64,000 bases of DNA from Deltaproteobacteria bacterium. GTDB taxonomy: Bacteria > Desulfobacterota > Binatia > UBA9968 > JAJDTQ01. The notes beneath the pieces are model-generated. The model saw only the letters and a program-made list of their open reading frames with translations. It made no database searches and was not told the DNA's origin. Within the stretch, counting starts at the first letter, position 1, and the number at the start of each line of letters is the position of its first letter. A program made the translations under genes and the position numbers. Shown in pieces: positions 62,692 through 64,000 of this stretch. The DNA lies in contig JAPPNF010000167.1 of the NCBI GenBank assembly GCA_028818755.1, positions 62,001 to 126,000 of the forward strand, read 5' to 3'.

Positions 62692-63639
62692 CTAGCGCGC
62701 CGCGGCGATCTTGATCTCCAGTACGCCGATCCCCTCCACCTCGCCTTCCACCTTGTCGCCGACGTTGAGGAAGATGGGCGGAGTGCGGGCGAAGCCCACG
62801 CCCGAGGGTGTTCCCGTGCTGATGATGTCGCCGGGCTCCAGGGTCAGGCCGTCGGACAGGTGCTCGATGGTCGTGGGAATGTCGAAGATCATGTCCCGGG
62901 TGTTGCCGTCCTGCATGGTCTCGCCGTTGACGCGGCACTGGAGCCGGATGTTCTTGGGGTCGGGCATGGCGCTCTTGTGCACGAGGCTCGGCCCTATCGG
63001 GCAGAACGTGTCCAGGGACTTGCCCTTCCACCACTGAAGATGCGCGCGCTGCAGGTCGCGGGCGGTCATGTCCAGGCAGACGGTGTAGCCGAAGATGTAG
63101 TCGTTGGCCTTGGCGCGGGGGATGTTGCGGCCCTTGCGGCCGATGACCACCGCCAGCTCAACCTCCCAGTCGATCTTGCTGGTGACGGGATGCGCCAGCA
63201 GCCGGCCCTGGTCGCCGATGACCGCGGTGGCCGGCTTGGTGAAGAACACCGGCACCTTGGGCGTGTCGAGCTGGACTCCCCGTGCGCGCACGCCCTCGTC
63301 GATATGCTCCTGGTAGTTGACCCCCAGGCAGATGACGTTCTTTCGGGGCACGGGGATCGGCGACAGCAGCCGTACGCGATTGCGTTTCACCAGGACTTCC
63401 GCCTGAGCCAGCCTGCGGATGCCCTTGGAATCCAGTCCCTGGACGTACTTGGCTGCCTGCTTTGCCGTGTTGACGGCCTTGCCGCCGGCCTCGATGAAGG
63501 CCTGCATGCCGTCCAGATACGAAGCGGTAGCGCCCGGGAGATAGCGCCTGCTGACTTCCCGGAGGTCGACAATCTGATCGTCCTCGATCATCATTCCGAG
63601 GCGGGTCTTGCTGCGAAAACTGTAGGTGACGAAGCGCAT
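62692..63639 (-). CDS. fumarylacetoacetate hydrolase family protein
   Basis: 315 residues. The FAH-domain motifs VNYQEHIDEG, KIDWEVELAVVIGRKG (metal Glu-x-Glu), YIFGYTVCLDMTARDLQ, and GDIISTGTPSGVGFAR are complete. Members cleave C-C bonds or hydrate/decarboxylate acylpyruvates and 2-hydroxyhexadienedioates in aromatic catabolism, which fits the dioxygenases nearby. Confidence 0.92.
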   Translation of the reverse strand: MRFVTYSFRSKTRLGMMIEDDQIVDLREVSRRYLPGATASYLDGMQAFIEAGGKAVNTAKQAAKYVQGLDSKGIRRLAQAEVLVKRNRVRLLSPIPVPRKNVICLGVNYQEHIDEGVRARGVQLDTPKVPVFFTKPATAVIGDQGRLLAHPVTSKIDWEVELAVVIGRKGRNIPRAKANDYIFGYTVCLDMTARDLQRAHLQWWKGKSLDTFCPIGPSLVHKSAMPDPKNIRLQCRVNGETMQDGNTRDMIFDIPTTIEHLSDGLTLEPGDIISTGTPSGVGFARTPPIFLNVGDKVEGEVEGIGVLEIKIAAAR

Positions 63640-63837
63640 CGACGAACTCCTTCTCTCTTCCGCCGGATCCCTTGCGGGTATGTGACGCTCTCTTTGAAGA
63701 ACCGTGTGGACAGGCGTTCGGAAAAGAACGCCATATCCTCATAGGAGAAGCACCGTACCGTTGTCAACCCGCCGCCGGCTCCGGCCGGCCGCGTCACGAA
63801 ATTGCATGGCCGGAAGGGTGGTGGTACCTTTTCGCCT

Positions 63838-64000
63838 GTGAAGAAAGCCAAGGGACAGCGCACCGCCATGGAGGTAGGGGACCGCGTCCTGGTGAAAGGC
63901 GACATGCGCAAGCAGGTCATGCTGGTGGCCAGGGTGGAAATCCCCCACTCGACCCAGAAGGTCTTCGTCACGCGGTCGGGGGGCGACTTCACGGTGGGCC
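63838..64000 (+). CDS. start of an unidentified protein, cut by window edge
   Basis: An open frame from GTG 63838 (or ATG 63868) continues off the right end, encoding a basic start then DRVLVKGDMRKQVMLVARVEIPH and FVTRSGGDFT. Divergent from the FAH gene; the gap 63640-63837 shows nothing else I can support. No family recognised from 54 residues. Confidence 0.45.
   Translation, partial: MKKAKGQRTAMEVGDRVLVKGDMRKQVMLVARVEIPHSTQKVFVTRSGGDFTVG

Overview
This is a 64 kb, GC-rich, densely coded bacterial window: about 67 protein genes, one tRNA-Thr(CGT), and several families of short palindromic extragenic repeats. Signal peptides, Bug-type TctC, Dpp/Opp and polar amino-acid ABC transporters, Rieske dioxygenase subunits and CaiB/BaiF CoA-transferases fit a heterotrophic Gram-negative-type bacterium, perhaps an uncultured proteobacterial or Tectomicrobia/Binatota-like lineage. 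The sequence alone does not fix the taxon. No phage, plasmid origin, CRISPR array, rRNA or recognisable insertion sequence was seen.

Layout. 1-5.2 kb: 2-hydroxyacid dehydrogenases, a 3-hydroxyisobutyrate-dehydrogenase-like enzyme, an SDR, an RraA-like protein, and a small DUF6883/DUF4926 pair. 5.3-30.1 kb: an unbroken run of 24 minus-strand genes. Read in transcription order these are a Dpp/Opp-type peptide transporter, two alpha/beta hydrolases, cupin, VOC, an acyl-CoA-dehydrogenase-like flavoprotein, a histidinol-dehydrogenase-like enzyme, SDR, cyclase, a GntR regulator, an enolase-superfamily enzyme, a beta-propeller lactonase, a second peptide transporter, and a TctBAC tricarboxylate-type transporter. 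30.2-34 kb: a DUF4143 ATPase and an amino-acid ABC transporter without its ATPase. 34-40.3 kb: two amidohydrolases, a Gfo/Idh/MocA oxidoreductase, an M24 peptidase and a DUF3108 protein. 40.3-44.6 kb: three more tandem alpha/beta hydrolases of the same family plus an MFS exporter. 44.7-50.3 kb: a coiled-coil protein, a secreted unknown, a Phd/VapC-type toxin-antitoxin pair, MgtE and SthA. 50.4-54.6 kb: a CoA-transferase/MaoC/diiron-oxidase-like operon. 54.8-57.9 kb: a Rieske dioxygenase alpha-beta-alpha' cluster. 58-64 kb: tRNA-Thr, an SDR remnant, SDR, isochorismatase-like hydrolase, a second coiled-coil protein, thiE-thiG-thiS, and an FAH-family hydrolase.

How it fits together (inference). 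The window looks like a catabolic island: uptake systems beside ring-hydroxylating, C-C or ester hydrolysing, CoA-activating and dehydrogenating enzymes. Most striking are five paralogous alpha/beta hydrolases in two arrays, each beside a transporter, all with a Ser where the canonical catalytic Asp is expected. Four other enzymes also depart from their family at a key residue: an acyl-CoA-dehydrogenase-like protein (Glu to Ser), a CoA-transferase (Asp to Tyr), a cyclase (His to Asn) and a haem-oxygenase-like diiron protein (shifted His).
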